A stretch of DNA of 63,014 nt from Hondaea fermentalgiana (lineage: Eukaryota > Sar > Bigyra > Thraustochytrida > Thraustochytriidae): positions 47,420-110,433 of the forward strand of contig NPFB01000055.1 of the NCBI GenBank assembly GCA_014084085.1, read 5' to 3'. Shown here in pieces: positions 39,877-48,467 of this stretch (position 1 is the first letter of the stretch; each line of letters starts with the position of its first letter). Under the pieces are notes generated by a model that was not told the origin of the DNA, searched no databases, and was given only the letters and a program-made list of their open reading frames with translations. Made by a program: the position numbers and the translations under genes.

Positions 39877-41685
39877 TCACGAGGAGGAGGACACGGTGTC
39901 GAGTGCGAGATTTTCATAAAGAGCAAGATACGACTCGGCGCGCGCGACGAGATCAGGGGCTGTAGGTTGGGTGCGGAGGTCTTGAAGCTCATACCATTGC
40001 GAATCCGGCTTACTGTACACATGTGCAAGGTACGTGGCATTTTGCACAGCAGGAACATAGGATGTGCCTTCCCGCGCGCCAGCGTGTGAGCCCACCGCAG
40101 AGGCGCCGTTCGAGGCAAAGCCAGAAGTTGTCGACCCAGAGGTACCCTCAGAAGTTTCTGCAAAAGCAGAGGGATCAGCAGACTGATGACACAGACTGCC
40201 AATGAGGTTAAACTTTGAAGAAGTGGGAGACTTGAGAGATGGAACTGTCAAGGGAAAGTCCGGATGCCCGCTCCGCTTGCGTTTTCGCGAACTTGTTGCT
40301 GCAGGCTTGCCTCCGACACTCTCGTGCGCCAAATAGGGAGCCATGTCAAGGCTGTGAATGCAAAGATCCACAATCGTCGAATTCTTTTCTACAGAGAATT
40401 TTGTCTCGGAAAAACGATTCATGTGCAGCAATAGGTACGGAGGAAGCCGAACGAGGCGGTACCTTCTTCGATGGATCTTGCCGTCCACCACCGTGTCAAA
40501 GAACTGGATGCCATCGAACTTCTGCAGTGCTTCGCGAATATCGATTTCCGGAATGAGCGACTTGCCTTCTCGGCCTTCTTTGAAAAGTGGCGATGCCGGC
40601 AGCTCGAGCGACAACATGAGCGCAGGCAAGGTCTTGGACTGAATTCTTTGCGCATCCTGACCCTTGTTGCTGTGCTTGCCTTCCTTTCTTCTTCCGTGCG
40701 CAGCAATTGGTCCGCTACCATTGCCACGGTCCCCACTACTGCTACTGCTGCTGCTACTGCTACTGCTACTGCTACTACTACTATTGTTGAGACTATTTGT
40801 GCTTTCCTCATTCATGTTTCCACGTTTGGCACGCTCAAAGTCATCCATCATGACGGAAACGTCCTTTGCCGAAGCGAGTATCTCTGTTTCAATGCGGACC
40901 TCGCCCTGGAAGCACTTGTGTATTATGCTCGAACCTGGCTTGTGCGAGCCCCCAATACCAAGATGCAGCTCGTGCATGAGCCATTTGATGAAAAAAGCCG
41001 CATCTGCCTGGCAGTCAATCTCGAAGCGTTTCTTGCTTGCCCAAGAGACGGCATGCAGGAATTCGTGGGCGCTGACGCTCGCTTTTAGCTTACGACTGCT
41101 CCACAGTTTACACACAAGCTTGCCAAAGGTGTGAACGACGGCAGAACGCGATGTGCGATAGTTTTCCTCACAAAGGAAGAAATCGCGCAGCGGCACCACA
41201 CGTGCAAGGAGCTGGATTGTTGCGTTGATATAATCGGCACGGCCAATGTCGTTCATGGGAGAAATACCACGGAGGTACTTTACGCCAAAAACATCTGCTT
41301 TCTTCAGGACGGTGCTGTCGAGACCCTGGATCTCCTCTTTCGTGAAACGCGGATGCAGATTGTACCGAATGTCGTCCAAGGAGCTGTCCACAACCTCGTA
41401 ATTGTCTGGCAAGCAAAAGACCCTGCCGTCCTCGAGGCTCATGAACACGTAGTGACCAGCCTGCACCGAGTGCGTCTCGGCGGGCGTCCCATGGCTCTTT
41501 CCCTGCAGATACTTGCCGCACACCAGGCAGCAAAAGACGTTTTGCTTCTCGAGGGTCACGCTGCAGATCTTCTCAAAGTCAAAGTTCAGCCTCTTCCGGT
41601 CCACCGTATCCAGATACGGGCACGCCGTGCGGGGTCTGGCGCCGCCGCCGGCCATCTCCGCGCCCGTGCCCCGCTCCTGCTTCAT
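39877..41685 (-). CDS. USP39: USP39/Sad1-type tri-snRNP-associated ubiquitin-hydrolase-like protein
   Basis: 602-residue homologue of USP39/Sad1, a catalytically inactive ubiquitin-protease fold needed for U4/U6.U5 tri-snRNP assembly and splicing. Start chosen at the ATG of MKQERGTGAEMAGGG (a second ATG is 30 bp on); the frame upstream translates a TTCGAG microsatellite and GC-rich sequence. After CPYLDTVDRKRLNFDFEK comes a UBP-type zinc finger (CSVTLEKQ...CCLVCGKYLQG, with downstream His), then FCLPDNYEVVDSSLDDI and the USP core. The Cys box reads IGRADYINATIQ, so the catalytic Cys is Asp, as expected for this family. The C-terminal box ends ATYLAHVYSKPDSQWYELQDL. A serine tract of about 16 residues interrupts the core near residue 310. 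An active spliceosome fits even though only one intron is seen here. Confidence 0.93.
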   Translation of the reverse strand: MKQERGTGAEMAGGGARPRTACPYLDTVDRKRLNFDFEKICSVTLEKQNVFCCLVCGKYLQGKSHGTPAETHSVQAGHYVFMSLEDGRVFCLPDNYEVVDSSLDDIRYNLHPRFTKEEIQGLDSTVLKKADVFGVKYLRGISPMNDIGRADYINATIQLLARVVPLRDFFLCEENYRTSRSAVVHTFGKLVCKLWSSRKLKASVSAHEFLHAVSWASKKRFEIDCQADAAFFIKWLMHELHLGIGGSHKPGSSIIHKCFQGEVRIETEILASAKDVSVMMDDFERAKRGNMNEESTNSLNNSSSSSSSSSSSSSSSSGDRGNGSGPIAAHGRRKEGKHSNKGQDAQRIQSKTLPALMLSLELPASPLFKEGREGKSLIPEIDIREALQKFDGIQFFDTVVDGKIHRRRYRLVRLPPYLLLHMNRFSETKFSVEKNSTIVDLCIHSLDMAPYLAHESVGGKPAATSSRKRKRSGHPDFPLTVPSLKSPTSSKFNLIGSLCHQSADPSAFAETSEGTSGSTTSGFASNGASAVGSHAGAREGTSYVPAVQNATYLAHVYSKPDSQWYELQDLRTQPTAPDLVARAESYLALYENLALDTVSSSS

Positions 41686-42478
41686 CGCCGTCTCGCGCGC
41701 GGACCTCGGCCGCTCCGCTCCGCCCGCTCCGCTCCGCTCCGCTCCGCTCTGCTCTCTGCAAGCCTCTCTTTCGCCCTTCTCCTTTTCGTTCTTTCCGCCC
41801 TCCAGCGAGCGCTGGCCGCCCTCCAGCGAGCGCTCGCGAGGCAGATCCAGCGTTCCGCGACCGTTCCGCGGACGTTCCGGCGTTGGAACTCTTCGGTTCG
41901 CGGTGGGGATCCAGATTGACCCGAGAACCGCCGACACGATCGCGGCACGGGCGGCCGCCGCGGCCACCGTGCGGACGCCGACCCACGGCGAGGCGAGAAG
42001 ATCTTCGCTGCCTCGCCGTCGGTCAGTCACCGTATAGCAAAGAAGAGGGCGAGAGGAAGGGGACGTCAAAATCTTCGCGCAGGGACCAGGAACGGGAAGG
42101 GCACGCGACCAGCCAGCTGCAGATTCATCTTTCGAGTTCGAGTTCGAGTTCGAGTTCAAGTTCAAGTTCAAGTTCGAGTTGGAAACAGCAGTATACTGCG
42201 AACAAGCCGTAGCCATGATAGCAACCATGGCCAACCAAGCATGATCAAGAGCGCAGCGAAAACCAATCTACATTGGGTATTCAAAACCGAATTGTCAAAG
42301 CAACGATAAAAAACGCAACACGCAGACCAAGGAAGGAACCTCATCGCCGGTCCTCTCGCGCACTCTGTCTCCAAGCCCGCCATCGGCAAACCCATATCAT
42401 CGAAAGAAATCTTACGGGAATACAATCACTACCGCGAACGTCAGAAGAATCGAGCTGCAAGCTAACGGGCTTTGTATC
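41686..42478. promoter_or_regulatory. Divergent spacer between USP39 and the AIM-containing gene
   Basis: 793-bp divergent spacer. GC-rich near USP39 with repeated CTCCAGCGAGCGCT units at about 41810-41835 (two copies), a TTCGAG microsatellite, then a less GC-rich 300 bp before the plus-strand start. No gene seen. Confidence 0.4.
42131..42180. repeat. TTCGAG/TTCAAG hexanucleotide microsatellite
   Basis: Eight tandem units of TTCGAG and TTCAAG. Confidence 0.95.
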
Positions 42479-44233
42479 ATGAGCGAAAGCCTCATCAGCG
42501 ATGATGACACCTGGACAGTGGTCAGTTCGGGGACAATGAAGAGCGGCAAGTCCGGCAAGCGCAGCCACGGCTCCACGCGCCAGTCCCGTGCGAGAACGTC
42601 TTCGTCAGCCAGTTGGATAATCTGTCAATGTGACGCGAAATCAGTGATTTCCTTGGCGAGCTCTGTCGCAAGCTCCACCGTGACGCCAAGCCACGCGCTC
42701 ACAAATATTGACGACTGCGAGTCCGCATCTACAATTGTGAGCGGCCGGAGCCATGCTACTGGCCCATCCTCTGCTGCAGTGTTATCGGCTGCTGCGCTGG
42801 AGAATGACGTAATGTCAACGGTCTCGACCATCTCATACGCCACAGCTCTGTCGCGCTGCCCGACGTGCGGGTACGAATATAATGCCGTCGACCCTGACAT
42901 GGGTGCAGACGAGGCCAAAGTCGACATGCAGGTCTTTGAGCGCATCGTCGCGCCCCGCTTTCAACGACCACGGTTTGCTGCGTGGGACGGAAAAAGTACC
43001 GTGCGCAAGGACCACTTGGGCAGAGGGTATTTTGACGAGGGAAGCGACATCGTGACAATCCATCGGCCTCGCGTCAACGTGGTCACCGCACTCGATGCTC
43101 TTCTCTTCAATGCAGGTTGCCCGCCACCCAAGCTGCGCTCCTCCGTGACCCTTGCAAAAGGGGGGCGCTGGATCTTGGAACAAAAGTTTGAAAAGCTGGC
43201 CCTCGCACCGCCCATTCGGTCCAAGACCTGCAATGGCGACGACCAGATTACATACGATCTTCCCATTGTTGGCGAGGTCTACGACAGCTATATTAACGCG
43301 TCGCTTGCCAAGCAGCGCGAGTCCGAGCTCCATAACCGCACGATCTATGCCGTGGTCTCGCGTGGTAATCCGTTCCGAGTGAAAACCGTTGGGGTCTATC
43401 CCGCCGAGGCGCCCGACGTAGGCCTTCGCGAGTTGGACTTTAGACTGCGCCCAAGCAACATGCACACCGCGCAGGGCATTCGTGTCCGTAACGCCAAGTG
43501 CCGCATGGGCCAACGGCACGCCTTCTTTTCCCCACTTCACGGTAACGCGGGGACTTCGCTCGAGGCGCACTTTGATCAGCCTGTTACCGTGTGTGCCGTG
43601 AGTACCGCCGCGCGCCGGCCACAATTCGCAACCTTTCCTGATCACCGTTGGCTGGATGACTTTCGACGCAAAAACCCAAAGAAAAGCTGGAAGGGTGAAT
43701 GGTTCCACGTCTTTGACAACAAGCACGCGCACGCTCACGACGAACTCTTTTTCCCAGAGTACAAACTTTCCTATCGTCCAAACCCGGGTGCACCTTGGAT
43801 TCCGCTCGGGACCTTTAAGGGCCCACGCGACAATTTTGAGGAACGTTTGCAGTCGCTTGACGGTGCCGCAAACACCAACGCCAGGTCCTATATCCGCTGC
43901 GTTGCGCTCCGCTGGACCGTGCCCGGTGATCTCAATGAGATGAGCAAGCGAGGCCTCCGCGTAGCCGTCTTCGCGCCGCCCGACGCCCACAATGGCAGGC
44001 ATGCCGTTACCAAGCCACGAGACGTGGCTTCGCTCGGACCTGCGCGCCAAGGGCAAGACTCCACGGTACGTTACGTGCTCTCAAAGGCGAGTGTCTCGCA
44101 TCGGACGCTGAAAAAGGGAACGAGCTCGTACGCATCTTGGGGATATGACTCTGAAAAGCGAAAAGGAGCGAGACGCCGCAAACTCGGCAAAGAAACCCGA
44201 CGTGCCGTCAAGGAGCACTTGAACGGCTACTAG
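42479..44233 (+). CDS. Unknown protein with N-terminal Atg8-interacting motif, CxxC pair and discoidin-like region
   Basis: 584 residues; the ATG is the first in an otherwise gene-free stretch. Residues 7-15 read SDDDTWTVV: three Asp before W-x-x-V is the classic acidic Atg8/LC3-interacting motif (AIM/LIR). A Ser/Thr-rich region follows to about 120, with CQC near 50 and CPTCGYEY at 127, possibly part of a zinc site. Residues about 355-485 (TSLEAHFDQPVTVCAVST, then W, DELFFPEYKLSYRPNPGAPWIPLGTFKG, and ARSYIRCVALRW) follow the strand pattern of an F5/8-type-C (discoidin/galactose-binding-like) fold. The C-terminus is basic (RKGARRRKLGKETRRAVKEH). No enzyme motif is seen. An autophagy receptor or cargo adaptor role is inference from the motif alone. 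Confidence 0.75.
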   Translation: MSESLISDDDTWTVVSSGTMKSGKSGKRSHGSTRQSRARTSSSASWIICQCDAKSVISLASSVASSTVTPSHALTNIDDCESASTIVSGRSHATGPSSAAVLSAAALENDVMSTVSTISYATALSRCPTCGYEYNAVDPDMGADEAKVDMQVFERIVAPRFQRPRFAAWDGKSTVRKDHLGRGYFDEGSDIVTIHRPRVNVVTALDALLFNAGCPPPKLRSSVTLAKGGRWILEQKFEKLALAPPIRSKTCNGDDQITYDLPIVGEVYDSYINASLAKQRESELHNRTIYAVVSRGNPFRVKTVGVYPAEAPDVGLRELDFRLRPSNMHTAQGIRVRNAKCRMGQRHAFFSPLHGNAGTSLEAHFDQPVTVCAVSTAARRPQFATFPDHRWLDDFRRKNPKKSWKGEWFHVFDNKHAHAHDELFFPEYKLSYRPNPGAPWIPLGTFKGPRDNFEERLQSLDGAANTNARSYIRCVALRWTVPGDLNEMSKRGLRVAVFAPPDAHNGRHAVTKPRDVASLGPARQGQDSTVRYVLSKASVSHRTLKKGTSSYASWGYDSEKRKGARRRKLGKETRRAVKEHLNGY

Positions 44234-44274
44234 AAGTGTCGCTGCACCAAGGCGAAAAGCAGGGCATACCTCCT

Positions 44275-44314
44275 CGTGTGTGCGTGCGCGTGCGCGTGTG
44301 CGTGTGCATATGCA
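44275..44314. repeat. 40-bp alternating pyrimidine-purine tract
   Basis: Uninterrupted alternation of TG, CG and CATA dinucleotides between two convergent stop codons. Such tracts can adopt left-handed Z-DNA under negative supercoiling. Confidence 0.85.
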
Positions 44315-44361
44315 AGCGCCCACTATTAAATGCAACCTCGGAGAGGGCGGGGAGTGGAGCG

Positions 44362-45417
44362 TCACAGTTCCACTTCGGCTGCGTCCGCCTCGAGCTCAGA
44401 TTCGTTCAAAAAGTCATCCATGAGTACCTCCTGATTGTGATCTTGATCGTGTCTTTTTGAAACGGACTCTTCAAGACGCTGTTGCGACGGCTGCTGCTGT
44501 TGCGGCTGCTGCTGATGCTGCAATTCTGCATCGTCTTTTCGTGAGACAGTCAAGGCATGGTCGCGCGCTGCTGCGTGCTCGACGAGCTCCTGTATATAAG
44601 AATTAACTTCCAGTCGTAAATCGAGCAGACTCGCTGCCATCTCCATCATCAAGTGCGAAGCCCTTGCAGTTGCCACTTTGTAGCGATCCTTGTCTTCTGC
44701 TCGGCTGCTTCCTCCTTGTTCTTTCATGTCTTGCGTCAAGCTGCGGCTGCTAAAGAAGCCTGTGCCAGAAAATGACCAGGCCGACTTGAGCGGCCGTGAC
44801 GATAACAAAGACGGCATCATCAATGAGGACGGAAGAGATGACTCCCGCGACAATTTTGAAGCACTTGGCTGTCGAAGAGGAGAAGACTCCAATAAGTCAT
44901 CTTCAGCGGGCTCCGCCCTCGACGCTGATGTAGTCGCGTCAGCACTGGAAAGGCGAGCCGGTGTGGCTTGCATGCGCTCAAGATCAAATGTTGCAGCACG
45001 TTTAAAGGTCCCGGCGCTAAAGGGGAAAAGCGAAAACAGCGACGAGTCAGCCTCGTTGGCGGCCTCGCGCAGACGCTCGCAGCGCTCAAGATTGTCCTGG
45101 AGCTCCGCAATGAGCGCGGAGCTCTTCTTCACGAGTGCCACCGGATCGAGGTCGAGGTTCTCGCGATTTGGCCGAATGCACTCGACTCTGGTTTCCTTGC
45201 TGCGCTCCCAAATGGGCTCCACCAGGAGCAAGGTGTCCACGAGCAGCTCCCACTGCTCCGCGCTGACCCTGCGGCTCGCGTCCGAGCCCGCATCCTGACA
45301 TACTTGGCACGGCAAGAGGGCTTCCCGCCGGAGCTCGGTGATTCTGCGTTCGAGTTGTGCAGCTCGCCGCTCCGCGGCCTCGGCACGTTGCTCGAGCTCC
45401 TGCTCGCGCGCGGTCAT
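44362..45417 (-). CDS. Coiled-coil protein with polyQ tract, unknown function
   Basis: 351 residues. The ATG opens an immediate heptad coiled coil (TAREQELEQRAEAAERRAAQ, continuing to about residue 33), followed by a CQVC pair and a helical region with LVDTLLLVEPIWERSKE and VKKSSALIAELQDNLERCERLREAAN. The middle (150-235) is S/L/P-rich and probably disordered. A second helical segment (ASHLMMEMAASLLDLRLEVNS) precedes a glutamine-rich run (QHQQQPQQQQPSQQR) and an acidic C-terminus. No family recognised. Codon bias, a clean start and a start-to-stop frame support a real gene. It is head-to-head with the lipase maturation factor gene, 493 bp apart, and converges on the AIM-containing gene. Confidence 0.7.
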   Translation of the reverse strand: MTAREQELEQRAEAAERRAAQLERRITELRREALLPCQVCQDAGSDASRRVSAEQWELLVDTLLLVEPIWERSKETRVECIRPNRENLDLDPVALVKKSSALIAELQDNLERCERLREAANEADSSLFSLFPFSAGTFKRAATFDLERMQATPARLSSADATTSASRAEPAEDDLLESSPLRQPSASKLSRESSLPSSLMMPSLLSSRPLKSAWSFSGTGFFSSRSLTQDMKEQGGSSRAEDKDRYKVATARASHLMMEMAASLLDLRLEVNSYIQELVEHAAARDHALTVSRKDDAELQHQQQPQQQQPSQQRLEESVSKRHDQDHNQEVLMDDFLNESELEADAAEVEL

Positions 45418-45910
45418 GGCTTCTTCGAAGGAGTGGCCCGCCGCCTTTGTCCGCGAAGTCTACGAAAGTATTGCCGCTTTGCCGCACCGCCTAGACCCTC
45501 AAAAGTGCTTTCTGTACCATTCAACGAAGAGCGTCGAGACACCACTTCACTTTTTACGAACAAACCGCAACTCGAGAGTCGAGTCGAGCGGCCGGCGGGG
45601 AAGCGAACCTAAACGTGAGAACGTGGGTGCACACGAGGCCCCGCACGCCGGTCGCTAGAGCACAAAACGTGCTCTAGAAAGGACGCTGGCCTTGAGCGCT
45701 GCAGCTAAAATCCTCACAATCGTTGTCGTCGCCACGAAGGGCACGTAGCGTATCTTGTTCTTTCAGGCGTACCCGTTGTTGCTGAAGCAAGAGCAAGAGA
45801 AGCGACGCCAACCCTAGTCATCATTATCATCATCAGCGACAGTAGGAGCCAAAGTAATTGCCCAAGTTGAACCAAGGGAGTCAATACGAGGACTTTTCGT
45901 CAAGGTAAAG
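45418..45910. promoter_or_regulatory. Divergent spacer with a perfect hairpin
   Basis: 493 bp between two divergent starts, with a perfect 9-bp inverted repeat at 45655-45677 and ATCATTATCATCATCA-like sequence near 45817. No coding region supported. Confidence 0.4.
45655..45677. repeat. Perfect 9-bp inverted repeat with 5-nt loop
   Basis: CTAGAGCAC, loop AAAAC, GTGCTCTAG. Either a protein-binding palindrome of the divergent promoter or a hairpin in a 5' UTR. Confidence 0.8.
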
Positions 45911-48028
45911 ATGAAGCCGATGATGCGGACAAACGCGTCCCAAGAAATCCCTATTGAGTCTTGGATCGTCGCTGGAATGCGAACGTGCTACTTGTGGGCA
46001 TTTGCAAGCCTCTTTGTGCAGTGGCCGGGACTCTTTGGTCCAAATGGTCTTGTACCGGTGCAAGTCGAGTCGTCCGCAAATCATATCGACCCAATTGCTT
46101 ACTTTGCGCAAGAAATGCCAGCTTGGCTGGGCGTGAGCGAGGCCTGTGAACTTGCGCTTCTTCTTGGAACGGGTATTGCCATTATTGCGACCCTTGCTGA
46201 CTCCAAGAATTGCGTGGTCATGGCCGCCCTATGGATTCTCTACGGCGTCTTGCAGCAACGAGGACGCATTTTTCTCTCGTTTCAGTGGGACATTCTCTTG
46301 CTTGAGGCCGGGTTTATTTGTGTCTGGCTTGCGACGAAACGCGCGCCACGGGCAGGGATTTGGAGCATTCGTTTCCTGCTTTTCAAGCTCATGTTTATGA
46401 GTGGAATTGTCAAGATCCAGAGCGGCTGTCCCACGTGGCTATCATTGACTGCGCTCGACTACCATTTTGCATCCCAGTGTCTTCCCACCCCGCTCGCATG
46501 GTACGCAGCAAACTTCACTCCGTCTGCAGTGCTGCGCTTTTCCGTGGCGGCCACGCTATTTATAGAGATCCCAGCGACCTTTCTCATTCTCGCGCCATTT
46601 CGGACTGCACGCATCTTGGGCTTCCTCTTGCAGGTCATTCTTCAGATTGGCATCATGCTCACGGGAAACTACAACTTCTTCAACATTCTCACTGTTGTGC
46701 TCTGTCTATCGCTTCTCGCGCCAGATGTCGTCGCTTCTTCTCAGGGCAGTGCAGCTCTGGAACGCGACGGCCCGCTTCATCTCGTCGCATTGTCAATTTC
46801 TCGCGCAGAGTGCACATTCGCGGGAACATGGCTCATCGCTTCAGCTGGTCTCGCCTTGTGCATACATTACTCGTTGTCAACCTTCGTCCAGCTCGATGCG
46901 ACAATTCCATTTCCCCTTTTTTTTCTGGCGTTCGGTGTGCTGGCGGGCATTGCTACCACGCGCACCTCCAACCCATTTGTAGCGACAAGTGCTCTCTTGG
47001 CATGTGTTTTGGTGTTCGCCTTTGCTATTCTCGTTCAGGAAATGGAGAATGAGGCCCAGCTCGTGTTTTGGAAGGCCGATCCAAAAACCTTGCAGGCTCA
47101 TGTAAAACAAGCACTCCCCTGGATTCTCGGCTATCAGACTCTCGTGCTTGGTGGAGCTGTTGCACTCGATATCAGCGACACTGTCAGGGACACCTTGAAG
47201 CAGATCGCGGCGGGCCGCCCCCGCCGGTTTCTGGCATCTGCAAGCGCAACATTGGGGACGCTTCTTACATGCAGCGTCCTCGTCTTTGTGGCCTGCATCT
47301 CTGCAGTTCCACTGACCAGCCTCGATCAGCCAAGTATCTCGGCACTCGTTCCCGGCAGTATTATTTGGGCATATCAGCAGACACGAGAACCCATTGCGCT
47401 TGTTCATAGCTATGGGCTTTTTCGACGAATGACAGGCATTGGCGCACACGGCCAAGTGGCGCGGCCGGAAGTCATCTTTGAGGTCGAGCTCGCTTCCGGC
47501 GAGTGGCACGAAGTGGACTTTTTATATAAACCAGGTGCACCTGACGAAGCACCGCGCTTCGTCACTCCTCATCAGCCACGCCTTGATTGGCAAATGTGGT
47601 TTGCGGCGCTGTCGAATTACCAGAGCGCCCCATGGACCGTTCATTTTGCTGATAAAGTACTCCGCGGCTCACATGACGTGTACGATCTCGTTCCGTCACT
47701 CTACGCGCTCGCAAAAGAGAAACCTATACAAGCTGTACGCGCCAAACACTTCGAGTTTGCGTACACGCAAAACATGTCCGGACCGGAATGGTGGGTGCGC
47801 GACATGGCAAGTGAGAGACAGTATCTCCCTGAGATTCGGCCAGAAGACCAGAGTGTCCAAAAGTTTTTGGCTGCACACGGTTGGCGTGATCATGATGTAA
47901 AGATAGAATCACCTTTTGCAGCGGTCTTGGTTGCCCTGCGGCCATATGTGGAATGCATCGTTTGGCCTGAAGCCCTTATTGCAATTGCGATCGTGAGAAT
48001 AACGAGGCGTTTTCTCAAACTGTTCTGA
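45911..48028 (+). CDS. Lipase maturation factor family protein (LMF)
   Basis: 705-residue multi-pass ER membrane protein. In animals LMF1 is required for folding of dimeric secreted lipases and acts in ER redox balance; LMF2 (707 residues) is close in length. Diagnostic stretches are GLFGPNGLVPV near residue 45, FLSFQWDILLLEAGF near 120, FLLFKLMFMSGIVKIQSGCPTW near 155 with LDYHFASQCLPTPLAWYA, and LTGNYNFFNILT near 255. The first half carries most of the transmembrane segments; further helices occur to about 470, followed by a soluble C-terminal domain with PRFVTPHQPRLDWQMWFAAL and WTVHFADKVL, also family-typical. The start ATG (GTAAAGATGAAG) precedes SWIVAGMRTCYLWAFASLF, the first helix. It converges on an unknown coiled-coil gene. 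Confidence 0.93.
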   Translation: MKPMMRTNASQEIPIESWIVAGMRTCYLWAFASLFVQWPGLFGPNGLVPVQVESSANHIDPIAYFAQEMPAWLGVSEACELALLLGTGIAIIATLADSKNCVVMAALWILYGVLQQRGRIFLSFQWDILLLEAGFICVWLATKRAPRAGIWSIRFLLFKLMFMSGIVKIQSGCPTWLSLTALDYHFASQCLPTPLAWYAANFTPSAVLRFSVAATLFIEIPATFLILAPFRTARILGFLLQVILQIGIMLTGNYNFFNILTVVLCLSLLAPDVVASSQGSAALERDGPLHLVALSISRAECTFAGTWLIASAGLALCIHYSLSTFVQLDATIPFPLFFLAFGVLAGIATTRTSNPFVATSALLACVLVFAFAILVQEMENEAQLVFWKADPKTLQAHVKQALPWILGYQTLVLGGAVALDISDTVRDTLKQIAAGRPRRFLASASATLGTLLTCSVLVFVACISAVPLTSLDQPSISALVPGSIIWAYQQTREPIALVHSYGLFRRMTGIGAHGQVARPEVIFEVELASGEWHEVDFLYKPGAPDEAPRFVTPHQPRLDWQMWFAALSNYQSAPWTVHFADKVLRGSHDVYDLVPSLYALAKEKPIQAVRAKHFEFAYTQNMSGPEWWVRDMASERQYLPEIRPEDQSVQKFLAAHGWRDHDVKIESPFAAVLVALRPYVECIVWPEALIAIAIVRITRRFLKLF

Positions 48029-48467
48029 TGAATACTTTTCCAAAATTTGTTTCAAGGGTAGCGCGCCGCGCCGTCCAAAGCTAGCAGCTCAAGTACTCAG
48101 CTATTGTGCGTATGAGCTTTTGATGATGGCGATTTCAATGATAAAGCCTTGCGCGGTCCGAATCATCAGGATTTACGTTGTCTTTTTGTTTTTCTATGAC
48201 GCAGCGACTTTTATCGCGTGACACCAAAGCGTCGCATACGGCCGATACTTTTCTCGCTCGATTCCAGCTTTGAATTGTAATGACAGGTGGTAAACGGACT
48301 CGGGTACATGGCCTAAAGACAGGGCGATGATGACGCGGGTGCCGCGGTTCAAGGGACCACATCCGAGACATAGGTAGTGTAAAGGCAAGTAATGCCCGGA
48401 CTTGGCCACTGGGCACACAGATAAAAAGGTAATTTCACAAACACAAAAGGGAAACAATCAGACCGGC
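48029..48467. other. Convergent 3' spacer
   Basis: 439 bp between two convergent stop codons. I see nothing supportable in it. Confidence 0.4.

Noticed and set aside
42833..44056. 407-codon antisense frame over the AIM-containing gene
   Set aside because: No recognisable domain, and the plus-strand frame has a proper start, motifs and strand/helix pattern.
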